Source of the DNA: Naasia sp. | GTDB taxonomy: Bacteria; Actinomycetota; Actinomycetes; Actinomycetales; Microbacteriaceae | DNA length: 35,159 nt | Reading direction: 5' to 3' | Assembly: GCA_025463675.1 (NCBI GenBank) | Contig: JAODAX010000015.1 | Coordinates: 1-35,159 of the forward strand | Shown here: piece by piece, positions 15,778-23,915 of the stretch | Layout: each line of letters begins with the position of its first letter | Position numbering within the stretch: position 1 is the first letter of the stretch | The notes under the pieces: model-generated | The model's database searches: none | Told to the model about the DNA's origin: nothing | The model's input: the letters and a program-made list of their open reading frames with translations, nothing else | Made by a program: the position numbers and the translations under genes

Positions 15778-17211
15778 ATGTCCCGACGATTCACCCTGTC
15801 GACCCCGGTCCCGGCCGCCGAGAGAGACCAGTCGTTCTGGCTGCGCGACACCGCAGCCCTCGCACGCCGCTTCCCGGCCCTGGCGGGCGATGTGCACGCC
15901 GATGTCGCGATCATCGGCGGCGGCCTGACCGGCCTGTGGAGCGCAATCCGGCTCCGCGAGACGTCGCCCGAGCTGCGGGTCGTCGTCGTCGAAGCCGTCG
16001 AGTGCGGCTACGGCGCGTCCGGCCGCAACGGTGGTCAGGTGCACTCCTGGTTCGAGAGCCTCGACCGCCTCGCCGACGCGACCGACGAGGCGGAGGCGTT
16101 CCGGCTCGCACAGGCCACCTCCGACGCGATGGACGAGCTCCAGGCGCTGCAGGACTCGGGCGAACTCGACATGGGGCTGCGCCTCGACGGCTGGCTGTGG
16201 ACCGCGAGCTCCATCGCCCAGGAGGGCGCCTGGGACGGCGCTCTCGAGCGGACCGCCGCCCGCGGGGTCGCGCCGTACCAGCCGGTCGACGCGGCGGAGC
16301 TGCAGCGGCGCACCGGGTCGACCGCGTCGTACACGGGCGTTCTCGAACGCAAGGCCGGCACGCTGCACCCGGGCAAGCTGATGCGGAACCTCGCCATCTA
16401 CGCGGCCACGAAGGGCGTCGAGATCTTCGAGCGCAGCCCCGTCACCGAGCTGACGGCCGGTTCGCCCGCCACCCTGCGCACCGCCTCCGGATCGGTGACC
16501 GCGGGAAAGGTGCTGCTCGCCACCAACATCTGGGCGTCCGCCATCCCGCAGCTGCGCCGCAAGATGTTCATCGTCGACAGTGAGGTGATCGCCACCGAGC
16601 AGATCCCGGAGCGGCTCGAGGCGTTCGGCTGGACCGACGGCGCCTCCGTCTGCGACGCCCAGGACCAGGTGCTCTACTACCAGCGCACCGAGGACGGCCG
16701 GATCGTCTTCGGCCGCGGGAGCGGCCGCACCACTTTCCGCGACCGCATCGGCGCCGCCTTCAACCGGCGCCGCGACGGCGGCATGGCGGACACCATCGCC
16801 GAGTTCCACCGCGTGTACCCCCAACTGCGCGACGTGAGGATCGACTACGACTGGACCGGCGGCATCGACTGCGTGCCCGCGCACGTGCCCATCTTCGGCA
16901 ATTTGGCGGGCGCGTCCAACGTGTTCTACGCCCTCGGCTGGAACGGCACCGCGCTCGCGCAGATCCCCGCGACGTCGCGCATCATCGCGAGCATGATCCT
17001 CGGCCGCACCGACGAGTGGGGCCGGAGCAAGCTGATCAACCAGCGTCGCGCGAAGTCGCTGCCGCCCGAGCCGTTCCGGTTCGTCGGTGCGATCATCGTG
17101 CGTCAGGCGATCGTGTGGAAGAACCGGGCCGAGATCGTCAACCGGCGGCCGAACCCCGTGCTGCGCGCCGTCCTCACCCTGATGCCGAAGGGCACGCGCG
17201 AGCATGAGTGA
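15778..17211 (+). CDS. FAD-dependent oxidoreductase of the DAO family
   Basis: A 477-aa flavoenzyme. The dinucleotide-binding motif DVAIIGGGLTGLWSAIRLRE is at residues 42-61, followed by YGASGRNGGQVHSW (78-91), a signature seen in PuuB-like and sarcosine/Amadoriase-like amine oxidases. The C-terminal FAD contact is in FYALGWNGTALAQIPATSRI. Such enzymes oxidise secondary amines or amino acids, giving an aldehyde or keto product and peroxide. AAGGAA (15768-15773) lies upstream of ATG 15778. It overlaps manA by 8 nt and sits 107 bp after the regulator gene. It is not part of the classical frl or fra set. A role in oxidative opening of glycated amines or polyols, as in opine catabolism, is possible but unproven. 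Confidence 0.85.
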   Translation: MSRRFTLSTPVPAAERDQSFWLRDTAALARRFPALAGDVHADVAIIGGGLTGLWSAIRLRETSPELRVVVVEAVECGYGASGRNGGQVHSWFESLDRLADATDEAEAFRLAQATSDAMDELQALQDSGELDMGLRLDGWLWTASSIAQEGAWDGALERTAARGVAPYQPVDAAELQRRTGSTASYTGVLERKAGTLHPGKLMRNLAIYAATKGVEIFERSPVTELTAGSPATLRTASGSVTAGKVLLATNIWASAIPQLRRKMFIVDSEVIATEQIPERLEAFGWTDGASVCDAQDQVLYYQRTEDGRIVFGRGSGRTTFRDRIGAAFNRRRDGGMADTIAEFHRVYPQLRDVRIDYDWTGGIDCVPAHVPIFGNLAGASNVFYALGWNGTALAQIPATSRIIASMILGRTDEWGRSKLINQRRAKSLPPEPFRFVGAIIVRQAIVWKNRAEIVNRRPNPVLRAVLTLMPKGTREHE

Positions 17212-18445
17212 CGGGTCCGCGACCGCCACGGCGGTGCGGGCGGGCGGTCTGCTGAGGATCGACGGCGCACGACGGTCCTACGCCTGGGGATCGACCGACG
17301 CGATGGCGCGCTTCCTGGGCACCGAGCCCGACGGCGAGCCGTTCGCGGAACTGTGGCTGGGCGCGCACCCGAGCGCGCCGTCGACCGTCCTGCACGAGGA
17401 CGGCTCGCGCGAGCCGCTCGACGTCCTGCTCGCCGCGAATGCCGCCGAACTGCTCGGCGACCGGGCGACCGCCCAGCACGGGGAGCGGCTGCCGTTCCTG
17501 ATGAAGCTGCTCGCGCCCGGGCGCCCTCTGTCGATGCAGGTCCACCCGTCGCCGGAGGTCGCCCAGCGCGGCTTCGCGGCGGAGGAGGCGGCCGGGGTGC
17601 CGCTGGGCTCCGCGCTGCGCAGCTTCAGCGATCCGTTCCACAAGCCGGAGATGGTCTACGCGTTGACGGCGTTCGAGGGCCTCGTCGGCTTCCGGGAGCC
17701 GGCAGGGGCCGCCGATCTGCTGGCGGGCTTCGATCACGAGCCACTCGCGGCGCTGGGACGCGAGCTGGCCGCCGACACGGGGTCGGCGGGCCTGCGGCGC
17801 ACCATCTTCGAGCTGCTCGACCTCGGACGCTACGACCTCGACATCGCGGTGGAGGAGAGCGCGCTCCGGGCGCTGACCCATCCCGACGCGAATGCCCGTG
17901 CCGCCTATGCGACGGTCGGCGAGCTGGCCGGCTGGTACCCGGGCGACGCCGGCGCGGTGATCTCCCTCCTGCTCAATCGGGTGCACCTGCAGCCGGGCGA
18001 GCTGGTCTTCCTCGGCGACGGCGTGCCGCACGCCTACCTCAGCGGCTTCGGCCTCGAGTTGATGGCGAACTCGGACAACGTCTTCCGGCTCGGGCTCACC
18101 AGCAAACGGGTGGACGCGGAGGCGATGGTCGATTCGCTCGACCTCACCGCCGTCGGCGTGCACGTCGAGGCGGCGGCAGGGCCGCAGCACACCTTCGCGC
18201 CCGACGTCACCGAGTTCGCGCTGACCGTCGCCCGGGTGACCGACGGCGCCCCGGCCGTGCTCCCGGAGAGGGGCCCGCGGGTCGTGCTGTGCACCGAGGG
18301 CCGGATCCGCGTCGTCGACGAGCGGTCTGGCGACAGCACCGAGCTGATGCGCGGCGAGGCCGGTTTCGTGACCGCGACCGCGAACGCCCTGCGCGTCGAG
18401 GGCTCCGGTGCGCTCGCCCTCGCATTCGTTCCTGAGCCGGGCTAG
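17204..18445 (+). CDS. manA: Mannose-6-phosphate isomerase, class I
   Basis: A 413-aa cupin-fold zinc enzyme that interconverts mannose 6-phosphate and fructose 6-phosphate. Visible signatures are RSYAWGSTDAMARFLG near the N-terminus, the metal-binding QVHPSPE (112-118), HKPEMVYALTAFEGLVGFREP (146-166), and GDGVPHAYLSGFGLELMANS with SDNVFRLGLTSKRVD. All belong to the type I PMI family, and the length is usual. ATG 17204 overlaps the FAD oxidoreductase gene by 8 nt, so it is the last gene of the operon. It may serve a mannose-containing substrate of this locus, or be the general manA carried along. Confidence 0.93.
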   Translation: MSDGSATATAVRAGGLLRIDGARRSYAWGSTDAMARFLGTEPDGEPFAELWLGAHPSAPSTVLHEDGSREPLDVLLAANAAELLGDRATAQHGERLPFLMKLLAPGRPLSMQVHPSPEVAQRGFAAEEAAGVPLGSALRSFSDPFHKPEMVYALTAFEGLVGFREPAGAADLLAGFDHEPLAALGRELAADTGSAGLRRTIFELLDLGRYDLDIAVEESALRALTHPDANARAAYATVGELAGWYPGDAGAVISLLLNRVHLQPGELVFLGDGVPHAYLSGFGLELMANSDNVFRLGLTSKRVDAEAMVDSLDLTAVGVHVEAAAGPQHTFAPDVTEFALTVARVTDGAPAVLPERGPRVVLCTEGRIRVVDERSGDSTELMRGEAGFVTATANALRVEGSGALALAFVPEPG

Positions 18446-18649
18446 CCGCGCCGATCGCGCCCGGGGTCAGCAGCGGGTCGACGCCGACGCCCGCGCGCGA
18501 AAACCGGTGACGCAGGCCCTGCGAGGCGCCCGAGGCCGCGCAACGCCTGCGCCACCGGCCGGCCGAACACGCCCCCCTGGCCGAGTGCGCCGATCCCGCC
18601 GCCCAGCGGCGCGAGCCGCAGGAGCAGGGCGGGGGCGTGCGCGTGCGCG

Positions 18650-19075
18650 ACAAGCCCCGCGGTTCGCCTCCGGCCAGGTGTCGAGGTCGGCGTCCTGTCG
18701 CAGGACCGCGGCGTGCAGGTCCCGCAGGGCGGGGCCGGGCTCCAGGCGGAGCTCGTCCTCGAGCAGCCGGTTGTGGGCGCGATACGCCTCCAGGGCCTCC
18801 GCGGAGCGCCCATCCCTACGCAGGGCGAGGAGCTGCCGCCAGGCGCCGCGCTCGCACAGCGGGTCGGCGGCGCGCAGCCGCTCCGCCTCGACCACGGTCT
18901 CGGCGAACCGCCCGGAGCCGAGCAGCCCCGTGACCAGGTGCTCGCGCGTCACGCTGCGCCGCTCGTCCAGTCGGCGGGCCTCCTGCTGCACCCACTGCAA
19001 GTCCGGACGTCCTCGAGTAGCGCGCCGCGTCCCAGGCCGAGCGCCGCCTGCGCAGCGTCCACCGCGGCCGGCTGC
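18650..19075 (-). pseudogene. Remnant of a SARP-type regulator (BTAD domain)
   Basis: Read on the minus strand, the translation gives QPAAVDAAQAALGLGRGALLED, a one-base frameshift near 19010, then PDLQWVQQEARRLDERR. It goes on with GRFAETVVEAERLRAADP, RDGRSAEALEAYRAHNRLLE and LRLEPGPALRDLHAAVLRQD. This is the tetratricopeptide-like bacterial transcriptional activator domain of SARP/AfsR regulators. The DNA-binding N-terminus is missing, and the tail after TWPEANRG is low-complexity. 18446-18650 holds nothing recognisable. The remnant lies downstream of, and convergent with, the operon ending in manA. Confidence 0.65.
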
Positions 19076-19305
19076 CGGCGGGACCGATACGCGACGCGAT
19101 CGCCTCGACGCTCCATCCGCATGCGGGACCACCGGTAGGGCAAGCCGAACGCCGCCTGGGCGGCCAGCACGGGCATGAAGTGGCTGGCGTCCAGCGAGAC
19201 GAAAACCACCCCGCGTCCGGCCGTCGCGGTCCGCGGAGGAGAAGCGGACGTTGACTTCCGGGAAGATGCCGGGCCACGGGATCGGAGGCCCGGGCGGGAG
19301 CTTCG
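19076..19305 (-). pseudogene. Remnant of a DUF2071 (YqjF-like) gene
   Basis: The minus strand reads PGPPIPWPGIFPEVNVRFSS in one frame. After a frameshift between about 19205 and 19230 it reads GVVFVSLDASHFMPVLAA followed by FGLPYRWSRMRMERRGDRV and AYRSRR. These blocks match the order of the DUF2071 family (PW..FPE.NVR, then FFSLDA, then GLPY.WARM). N- and C-terminal parts are gone, and the C-terminal end runs straight into the SARP remnant, so the junction near 19075 looks like a deletion fusion. Confidence 0.6.
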
Positions 19306-19417
19306 GAAACCACAATCTGTAGGGGTTGTCCACCGGTCGCCCCTCCACATGTGGAGGACGCGCCGGAAAGACGTGGGGGCTGGCGGGGTGTCGGCGGGGA
19401 GCCGTACCGTGACCGGC

Positions 19418-19744
19418 ATGGGGAGCGCGGGAGAGCCGATGATCGAGGGGGAGCGGGCCTCGCTGATACTCGCCGCGGTGCTGAGCATGCGCATCCGCAG
19501 CAAGCGCGACGGCACCGTCCAGCTGGCCGGCACGGCCGACCCGCGAGCGATGGCGGCGCTCGTCCGAGCGGTCAACCGGGTGGAGCTGCGCATGCGGTCG
19601 CTCGGCGGCATCGACCTCGTGGAGCAGGCCAACTCGTACGCGGAGCGGCGGGGGGAGGCGTTCTCGATCGTCGCGAAGCGGGCGATGGGCGCCTACGGCA
19701 TGACCGTCGCGCCGTGGCAGCACCAGCTGAGCGGCGCCTCCTGA
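19418..19744 (+). CDS. Small hypothetical protein (108 aa)
   Basis: A 108-aa open frame not recognised as a known family. The body (MIEGERASLILAAVLSMRIR, then GTVQLAGTADPRAMAALVRAV, then MGAYGMTVAPWQHQL) has balanced composition and helical periodicity, with high G/C third positions, unlike the surrounding remnants. Two starts are possible: ATG 19418, which has a TACCGT -10-like hexamer (19404-19409) ending 8 nt upstream, or ATG 19439, with GGGAG 6 nt upstream. A degenerate GyrI-like gene follows after 10 nt and may once have been co-transcribed. No function is proposed. Confidence 0.5.
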   Translation: MGSAGEPMIEGERASLILAAVLSMRIRSKRDGTVQLAGTADPRAMAALVRAVNRVELRMRSLGGIDLVEQANSYAERRGEAFSIVAKRAMGAYGMTVAPWQHQLSGAS

Positions 19745-19754
19745 GCGGTCCGGC

Positions 19755-20152
19755 GTGAAGATCGACCTCGAGAAGGGCCGCCGCGACCTCTACGCGCCGG
19801 GTCGAAGGACTTCGTCGAAGTCCATGACCTACCTCGCGGCGCACGGGCGGGACGACCCGAACACGTCCGAGGACGTATGCGTCCACCGTGGCGGCCCTGT
19901 ACGCGAGCGGCTACGCGATCAAGTTGGCGTCCCGCGCACGTACGGCGACCGACTTCGTCGTGGGGCCCCTCGAAGGACGTGGACGAGCGAGGACCCGGGA
20001 ATTCTCGCGGCGCGACGCAAGGGCGACCGGGAGTGGACGATGCTGATCCCGCTGCCCCACCCCGTGACCTCGGCCGACATCGACGCCGGACTCCGGTCGG
20101 CGGCGGCGAAGAAGCCCAATCTGCCCGTGGGCAGCGTGCGCGTCCTGCGAAC
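19755..20152 (+). pseudogene. GyrI-like small-molecule-binding protein, frameshifted
   Basis: Joining three frames rebuilds a GyrI-like domain protein. It starts VKIDLEKGRRDLYAPG from GTG 19755, then SKDFVEV in another frame, then MTYLAAHGRDDPNTSED. After a shift near 19876 come YASTVAALYASGYAIKLASR and TDFVVGPLEG. After another near 19975 come GDREWTMLIPLPHPVTSADI and AAAKKPNLPVGSVRVL. The order matches the family pattern of MK.DL...LY, a GDPNTS motif, ALY...YALK and WTMLI. The second half of the family is missing. At least three indels are needed, so it is dead. Confidence 0.7.
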
Positions 20153-20225
20153 TTGCCGTCGGCGGGATGCGCTTGGAACCGGGTTGGAATCGCCGGCGAG
20201 TCGACGGGTGCTGGGAGTGCGGGAC

Positions 20226-20738
20226 TCACCGGGCAGGCGTGGGATCGATTGCGAAGGCGCACCAGAACTGGCCGGCCGCCGCGACGAGGTCGACCGGCCC
20301 GGCCCCGGGGTTGAGGGTGATCGGTCGAGCGACCGGGGTCCCGGAGGCGCCGGGGTGGGGGCGGGGCGGGGTGCTGGCGGAGGTGTTCGGGGGAGCGACG
20401 CGCGGGGAGGCGGCCGGCTGCGACGCCGACACCGGCGCTGCCACCAGCCTCGCGAGCATGGAGGTGCCGACCCAGATGCCGAGCACGAGCCAGGCCAGCG
20501 CGCCGACGGCGAAGGCGAGCAGGGTGAGGCGGCGACCGAGGGGGGACGTCACCCGCGGTCGCGCCGCAGCGCGCGGCGCGGAGGACCGGCGGGCCTTCGC
20601 CCGTGGCCGGATCGGGGGAGTCACGGGTGCGGCCGAGTGCTCGGGCCCGTCGCGCACTCGATCCGGGGCTTCGGGCTCGGGGTCGGCGGAGGCGTCTGCA
20701 GCCGTCGAAGCGTCATGACCATGCTGCTCGAAGGGCAC
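20226..20738 (-). CDS. Hypothetical single-TM protein with disordered cytoplasmic tail
   Basis: A 170-aa protein from GTG 20738 on the minus strand; GAGGAGGTG lies about 11 nt upstream, a little far. Residues 1-68 are charged and disorder-prone (ADASADPEPEAPDRVRDGPE, then RPRAKARRSS). One transmembrane helix follows (RRLTLLAFAVGALAWLVLGI). The outer part is Ser/Pro-rich and ends with GPVDLVAAAGQFWCAFAIDP. It is divergent from the HNH gene with a 138-bp gap. A longer minus frame through the HNH gene is an artefact. No family recognised. Confidence 0.55.
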   Translation of the reverse strand: MPFEQHGHDASTAADASADPEPEAPDRVRDGPEHSAAPVTPPIRPRAKARRSSAPRAAARPRVTSPLGRRLTLLAFAVGALAWLVLGIWVGTSMLARLVAAPVSASQPAASPRVAPPNTSASTPPRPHPGASGTPVARPITLNPGAGPVDLVAAAGQFWCAFAIDPTPAR

Positions 20739-20876
20739 GTTCGAGGCGACACCTCCTCGACTATTCCGCTCCCGTCTCAATGTCGCCACCCGCCTCGCCG
20801 CCCACCGGTTCGCGTGCTCTCGCAGCGGCGTTGCGGTGTCGGAGGCGATGTCGGTGGGTGGTGGTTCAGTTCGTGC

Positions 20877-22325
20877 ATGGAAGAGCTCGAGCTGGTCGAT
20901 CCACTGCCGCCGAGCACGGTGGAGCAGCTTCTCGCGGAGGCGGAGGAGGCCGCGCTGGTGCGCGAGGCAGAGGGCCGGCTCACGCTCGCGGAGCTGCGCG
21001 CGGAAAACGACCTGTTCCCGTTCGCTGCCACGGCAGCCGAGGAGCTGATGGAGCGTCTCGAGCTGCGGCGCAAGGCGCTGTTGGGCGCCGCCGCAGACCA
21101 GTTCGCGTTGATCGACGCGCTGCGTCTCGAGGCGGAGCAGGAGACCGGTGCCACCTGGACCGAGCCCGATTCGGTGATGTGGCGGGAGTTCCGGGCGGAG
21201 ATCGCCGCGCTCCTGCACGCACACGAGAGGACGGCGCAGGCCACCATCGAGCAGGCGCGGATGCTCGTGCATGTCTTCCCCGCCACCCTGCGGGGCCTGC
21301 GCCGCGGCCGGTTCACGGAGCGGCACGCCCGGATCCTGGTGGAGGAGGCTGCGGGCCTCGCCGATGAGCTCTGCGCTGAGTATGAGGAGCTGCTGCTGCC
21401 GCATGCCGAGACGCTGGTGCCGTCCCGGTTCGAGCGGCTGGCCCGGAAGATCGCCGCGTCGCTGGCCCCGCAGGACCTCACCGCGAAGCACGAGCAGGCC
21501 AAGGGCGAGCGGCGGATGGTGCTCGAGCCGGCCGCCGACGGAATGGCCTTCTTCGGCGGATACGTCCCGGCCGTGGTCGCGGTGGGGGCGGCCGCCACCG
21601 TCACCGGGCTGGCGCGCCGACTCCTGGTCGACGGTGAGACGCGCACTCTCGCGCAGATCGAGGCGGACGTGTTCGCCGAGCTGCTCACCGACGCGCACGG
21701 GCTCACCGCCCCAGCCGTCGAGGGCGAGCAGCCGCAGCCCACCCCGGGCGCACGACGCGGCATCCGGCCGGAGGTCTACGTGCACGTGCCCGCGCTCACG
21801 GCGATGGGCAAGAGCATGGAGCCCGGCTGCCTCGAGGGGTACGGGCCCATCGACGCGGAGACCGCACGCCGGGTCGCCAGCCGCGCGAGCAGCTGGATCC
21901 GGCTGCTGACCAACCCCGAGACCGGCGCCATCGTGTCCTTCGGGCAGGACAAATACCGCGTCCCCGCCGACTTGAAGCGGCTGGTCGAGGTGCGCGACGA
22001 GACCTGCCGCTTCGTCGGCTGCACCCGAGCGGCCCGCTACTGCGACCTCGACCATACGAAGGCCTGGCAAGAACACGGAGAGACCGTCCTCCAGAACCTC
22101 GCCGCGCTCTGCGAGAACCATCACCAGCTCAAACACAAGAGCCGATGGAGAACCAGCCAATCCCCGGGCGGCTACGGACCACTCAGCTGGACCTCCCCGC
22201 ACGGCAGGGTCTACCCGACCCACCCGGCCACCCCGCTCCCACCACCCCGGCGGAGCAGACCCGGCGCACGACCGGTCGCGATGACGGCATGGTTCGAAGC
22301 CGCCGAGGCGACCCCGCCGTTCTGA
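20877..22325 (+). CDS. DUF222/HNH endonuclease-type protein (13E12-like)
   Basis: A 482-aa protein. The N-terminal two thirds is the helical DUF222 region, with the marker block FTERHARILVEEAAGL followed by EYEELLLPHA. The C-terminus has an HNH nuclease fold: CRFVGC, ARYCDLDHTKAW, then NLAALCENHHQLKH. The DH and NHH residues of the beta-beta-alpha metal site are intact. Such genes occur in many copies in actinobacteria (13E12 repeat family) and their role is unknown; some are suspected selfish elements. The start is ATG 20877; upstream codons in frame lack homology and no Shine-Dalgarno is seen. Confidence 0.85.
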   Translation: MEELELVDPLPPSTVEQLLAEAEEAALVREAEGRLTLAELRAENDLFPFAATAAEELMERLELRRKALLGAAADQFALIDALRLEAEQETGATWTEPDSVMWREFRAEIAALLHAHERTAQATIEQARMLVHVFPATLRGLRRGRFTERHARILVEEAAGLADELCAEYEELLLPHAETLVPSRFERLARKIAASLAPQDLTAKHEQAKGERRMVLEPAADGMAFFGGYVPAVVAVGAAATVTGLARRLLVDGETRTLAQIEADVFAELLTDAHGLTAPAVEGEQPQPTPGARRGIRPEVYVHVPALTAMGKSMEPGCLEGYGPIDAETARRVASRASSWIRLLTNPETGAIVSFGQDKYRVPADLKRLVEVRDETCRFVGCTRAARYCDLDHTKAWQEHGETVLQNLAALCENHHQLKHKSRWRTSQSPGGYGPLSWTSPHGRVYPTHPATPLPPPRRSRPGARPVAMTAWFEAAEATPPF

Positions 22326-22359
22326 ACTTCGCTGGGTTGACGCTGCGCTCAGCACCGGT

Positions 22360-22684
22360 GATTCCGAACCGCACCCTCCTGCGGCGGCAGCACCTGCTCG
22401 AGCGCACCCAAAATGCCGGCCCTCGCCATGGTCGAGCACCTGGCCCGGCTACAGGCGCCGGAGAACCTGCCCCATACCTGTCGCTGGCCACCCGCATCGA
22501 CGGGTTCGACCCGGCTGGGTCCGGGCTTCGCCGCGATGCGGGACGAGCGCTGCTCGTCGAGGGGTTCGCCGGCGGCCTCTGGTGGTGGCGCGATGGAGCT
22601 CGACGTGCTCGTCCCGACGACGCACGTGCACCGCCGAGAACTCGCCGAGGAGGTCGAGCGGGTCACCGAGCTGCCTCGCGGCTG
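22360..22684 (+). pseudogene. Remnant of an AlkZ-like winged-helix (HTH_42) gene
   Basis: Three pieces in alternating frames rebuild the start of a HTH_42 / AlkZ-like protein: IPNRTLLRRQHLLERT, then MPALAMVEHLARLQAPENLP, then PYLSLATRIDGFDPAG. The family begins with the same order (R..LLRR..L...A...V..L.GLQAQ......PY..LW.RL.GFDP). A terminal piece, ELDVLVPTTHVHRRELAEEV to stop 22682-22684, may be the family C-terminus; if so, some 200 residues are deleted in between. Not functional. Confidence 0.6.
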
Positions 22685-22752
22685 ACACCCCGGCCGGCCG
22701 GCCGGCGAACCCCGGGGGTCCCTCCGCAGGCGGTTTCGGGTTGAATGGCGGC

Positions 22753-23328
22753 ATGCCCGCCACCCTGCACATCACCGGCGACCCCGACGCCGACCAGCTG
22801 CTCTCCAGCGATCCACTCGCGCTGCTGATCGGGATGCTGCTCGATCAGCAGATCCCGATGGAGACCGCGTTCGCGGGTCCCGCGAAGCTCCGGGACCGGT
22901 TGGGCGCCCTCGACGCCGCCGCGATCGCGGGGGAGAGCGAGGAGCGGCTCACGGAGGTGTTCCGCACCCCGCCCGCCGTGCACCGGTTCCCGGGCTCGAT
23001 GGCGGCCCGGACCCAGGCCCTGTGCCGGGCACTCGTTGACGACTGGCAGGGCGACGCGGCTGCGATCTGGACTCGGGGCGAGCCGCACGGCGCCGAGATC
23101 CTCGCGCGCCTCAAGCGGCTGCCCGGCTTCGGCGATCAGAAGGCACGCATCTTTGTCGCCCTGCTCGGCAAGCAGTACGGCGTGCAGGCGCCCGGCTGGC
23201 GGGAGGCCGCGGGGGCGTACGGTGAAGACGGCAGCTACCGGTCCGTCGCCGACATCGTCGATCCGGACTCGCTCACCCGGGTCCGCGAATTCAAGCGGGC
23301 CGCCAAGGCCGCCGCGAAGGGAGCATGA
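22753..23328 (+). CDS. HhH-GPD-type base-excision DNA repair protein
   Basis: A 191-aa protein of the short HhH-GPD family found in actinobacteria. ADQLLSSDPLALLIGMLLDQ is the typical N-terminal block, and the helix-hairpin-helix is ILARLKRLPGFGDQKARIFV (about residues 115-134). The family removes damaged bases by glycosylase action; the lesion is unknown. ATG 22753 is chosen because the family begins with PATLHITGDP; longer readings run into the AlkZ-like remnant. The stop overlaps the next small gene as ATGA, so translation is coupled. Confidence 0.88.
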   Translation: MPATLHITGDPDADQLLSSDPLALLIGMLLDQQIPMETAFAGPAKLRDRLGALDAAAIAGESEERLTEVFRTPPAVHRFPGSMAARTQALCRALVDDWQGDAAAIWTRGEPHGAEILARLKRLPGFGDQKARIFVALLGKQYGVQAPGWREAAGAYGEDGSYRSVADIVDPDSLTRVREFKRAAKAAAKGA

Positions 23329-23492
23329 CCGTGGCGGAGACGGTAGCGCGCGCAGTGCCCGGAGGGGCTGCGGCCAAGGGTGGCGCGGTGGCCGCGATCC
23401 TCAGCATCGTCGTCATCGTGGTGCGGGTCATCTCGCGCATCCGCTACCGGAACACGGTGATGGCGCGCTACTTCAAGCGCGGCTACCGCTGA
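23325..23492 (+). CDS. Small membrane protein coupled to the glycosylase gene (55 aa)
   Basis: A 55-aa open frame from ATG 23325, overlapping the HhH-GPD stop by 4 nt (ATGA). It has one hydrophobic helix (AVAAILSIVVIVVRVIS, about residues 21-37) and a basic tail ending in RYFKRGYR. AAGGGAG (23318-23323) is close upstream. The composition suggests a real microprotein with its positive tail in the cytoplasm, but no family is recognised. Confidence 0.6.
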   Translation: MTVAETVARAVPGGAAAKGGAVAAILSIVVIVVRVISRIRYRNTVMARYFKRGYR

Positions 23493-23880
23493 TTCCCAGC
23501 GTCGCGACGACGGAAGCCCCGCCCGGCACGCCGAACTCCCGGTCGACGGGGCGGGAGCGCTGCGCCTCCTCCCGGTAGCGGCGGAAGGCGATCGGCAGGC
23601 CGCGGGCCACAGTACGGTGCGGCACTGTCGGAGCGAGGATCGGCCGGCCGAACCCGACGAACCGGTCTGGCGGTTCGGTTCCGAACAGCGTCCTCCGGTC
23701 CCGGATCGCCGTCGACCTGTTGTCGACCGCGACGAAGTCGATGGCGTACCGCTCTCCGAACAGGTCGGAGCCGTGGCTGGGCACGCGCCGGGCGGGCGAA
23801 TTCTGCACGAGCCAACGACCGGTGAACGGCAGCCCGAGCTCGACTGCCGGCGAATCCGGCGCGGTTCCTGCTGCGACGTC
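23473..23880 (-). pseudogene. Truncated M23-type peptidase remnant
   Basis: The minus strand reads LGLPFTGRWLVQNSPARRVP, then SHGSDLFGERYAIDFVAVDN, RDRRTLFGTEPPDRFVGFGR and PILAP. This matches the N-terminal half of an actinobacterial M23 peptidase-like family whose next block is a conserved metal-site region. Here the frame continues with unrelated sequence (TVARGLPIAFRRYREE) to a stop at 23473-23475, so the catalytic half is lost. No start codon precedes it in frame. Confidence 0.55.
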
Positions 23881-23915
23881 GTCAGCGTAGGGCCGGAGAT
23901 CCCGGGCAGGGACGG

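Noticed and set aside
20739-22439. Minus-strand extension of the single-TM protein through the HNH gene
   Set aside because: It is the complement of an intact DUF222/HNH gene and shows no family features; only 20226-20738 was kept.
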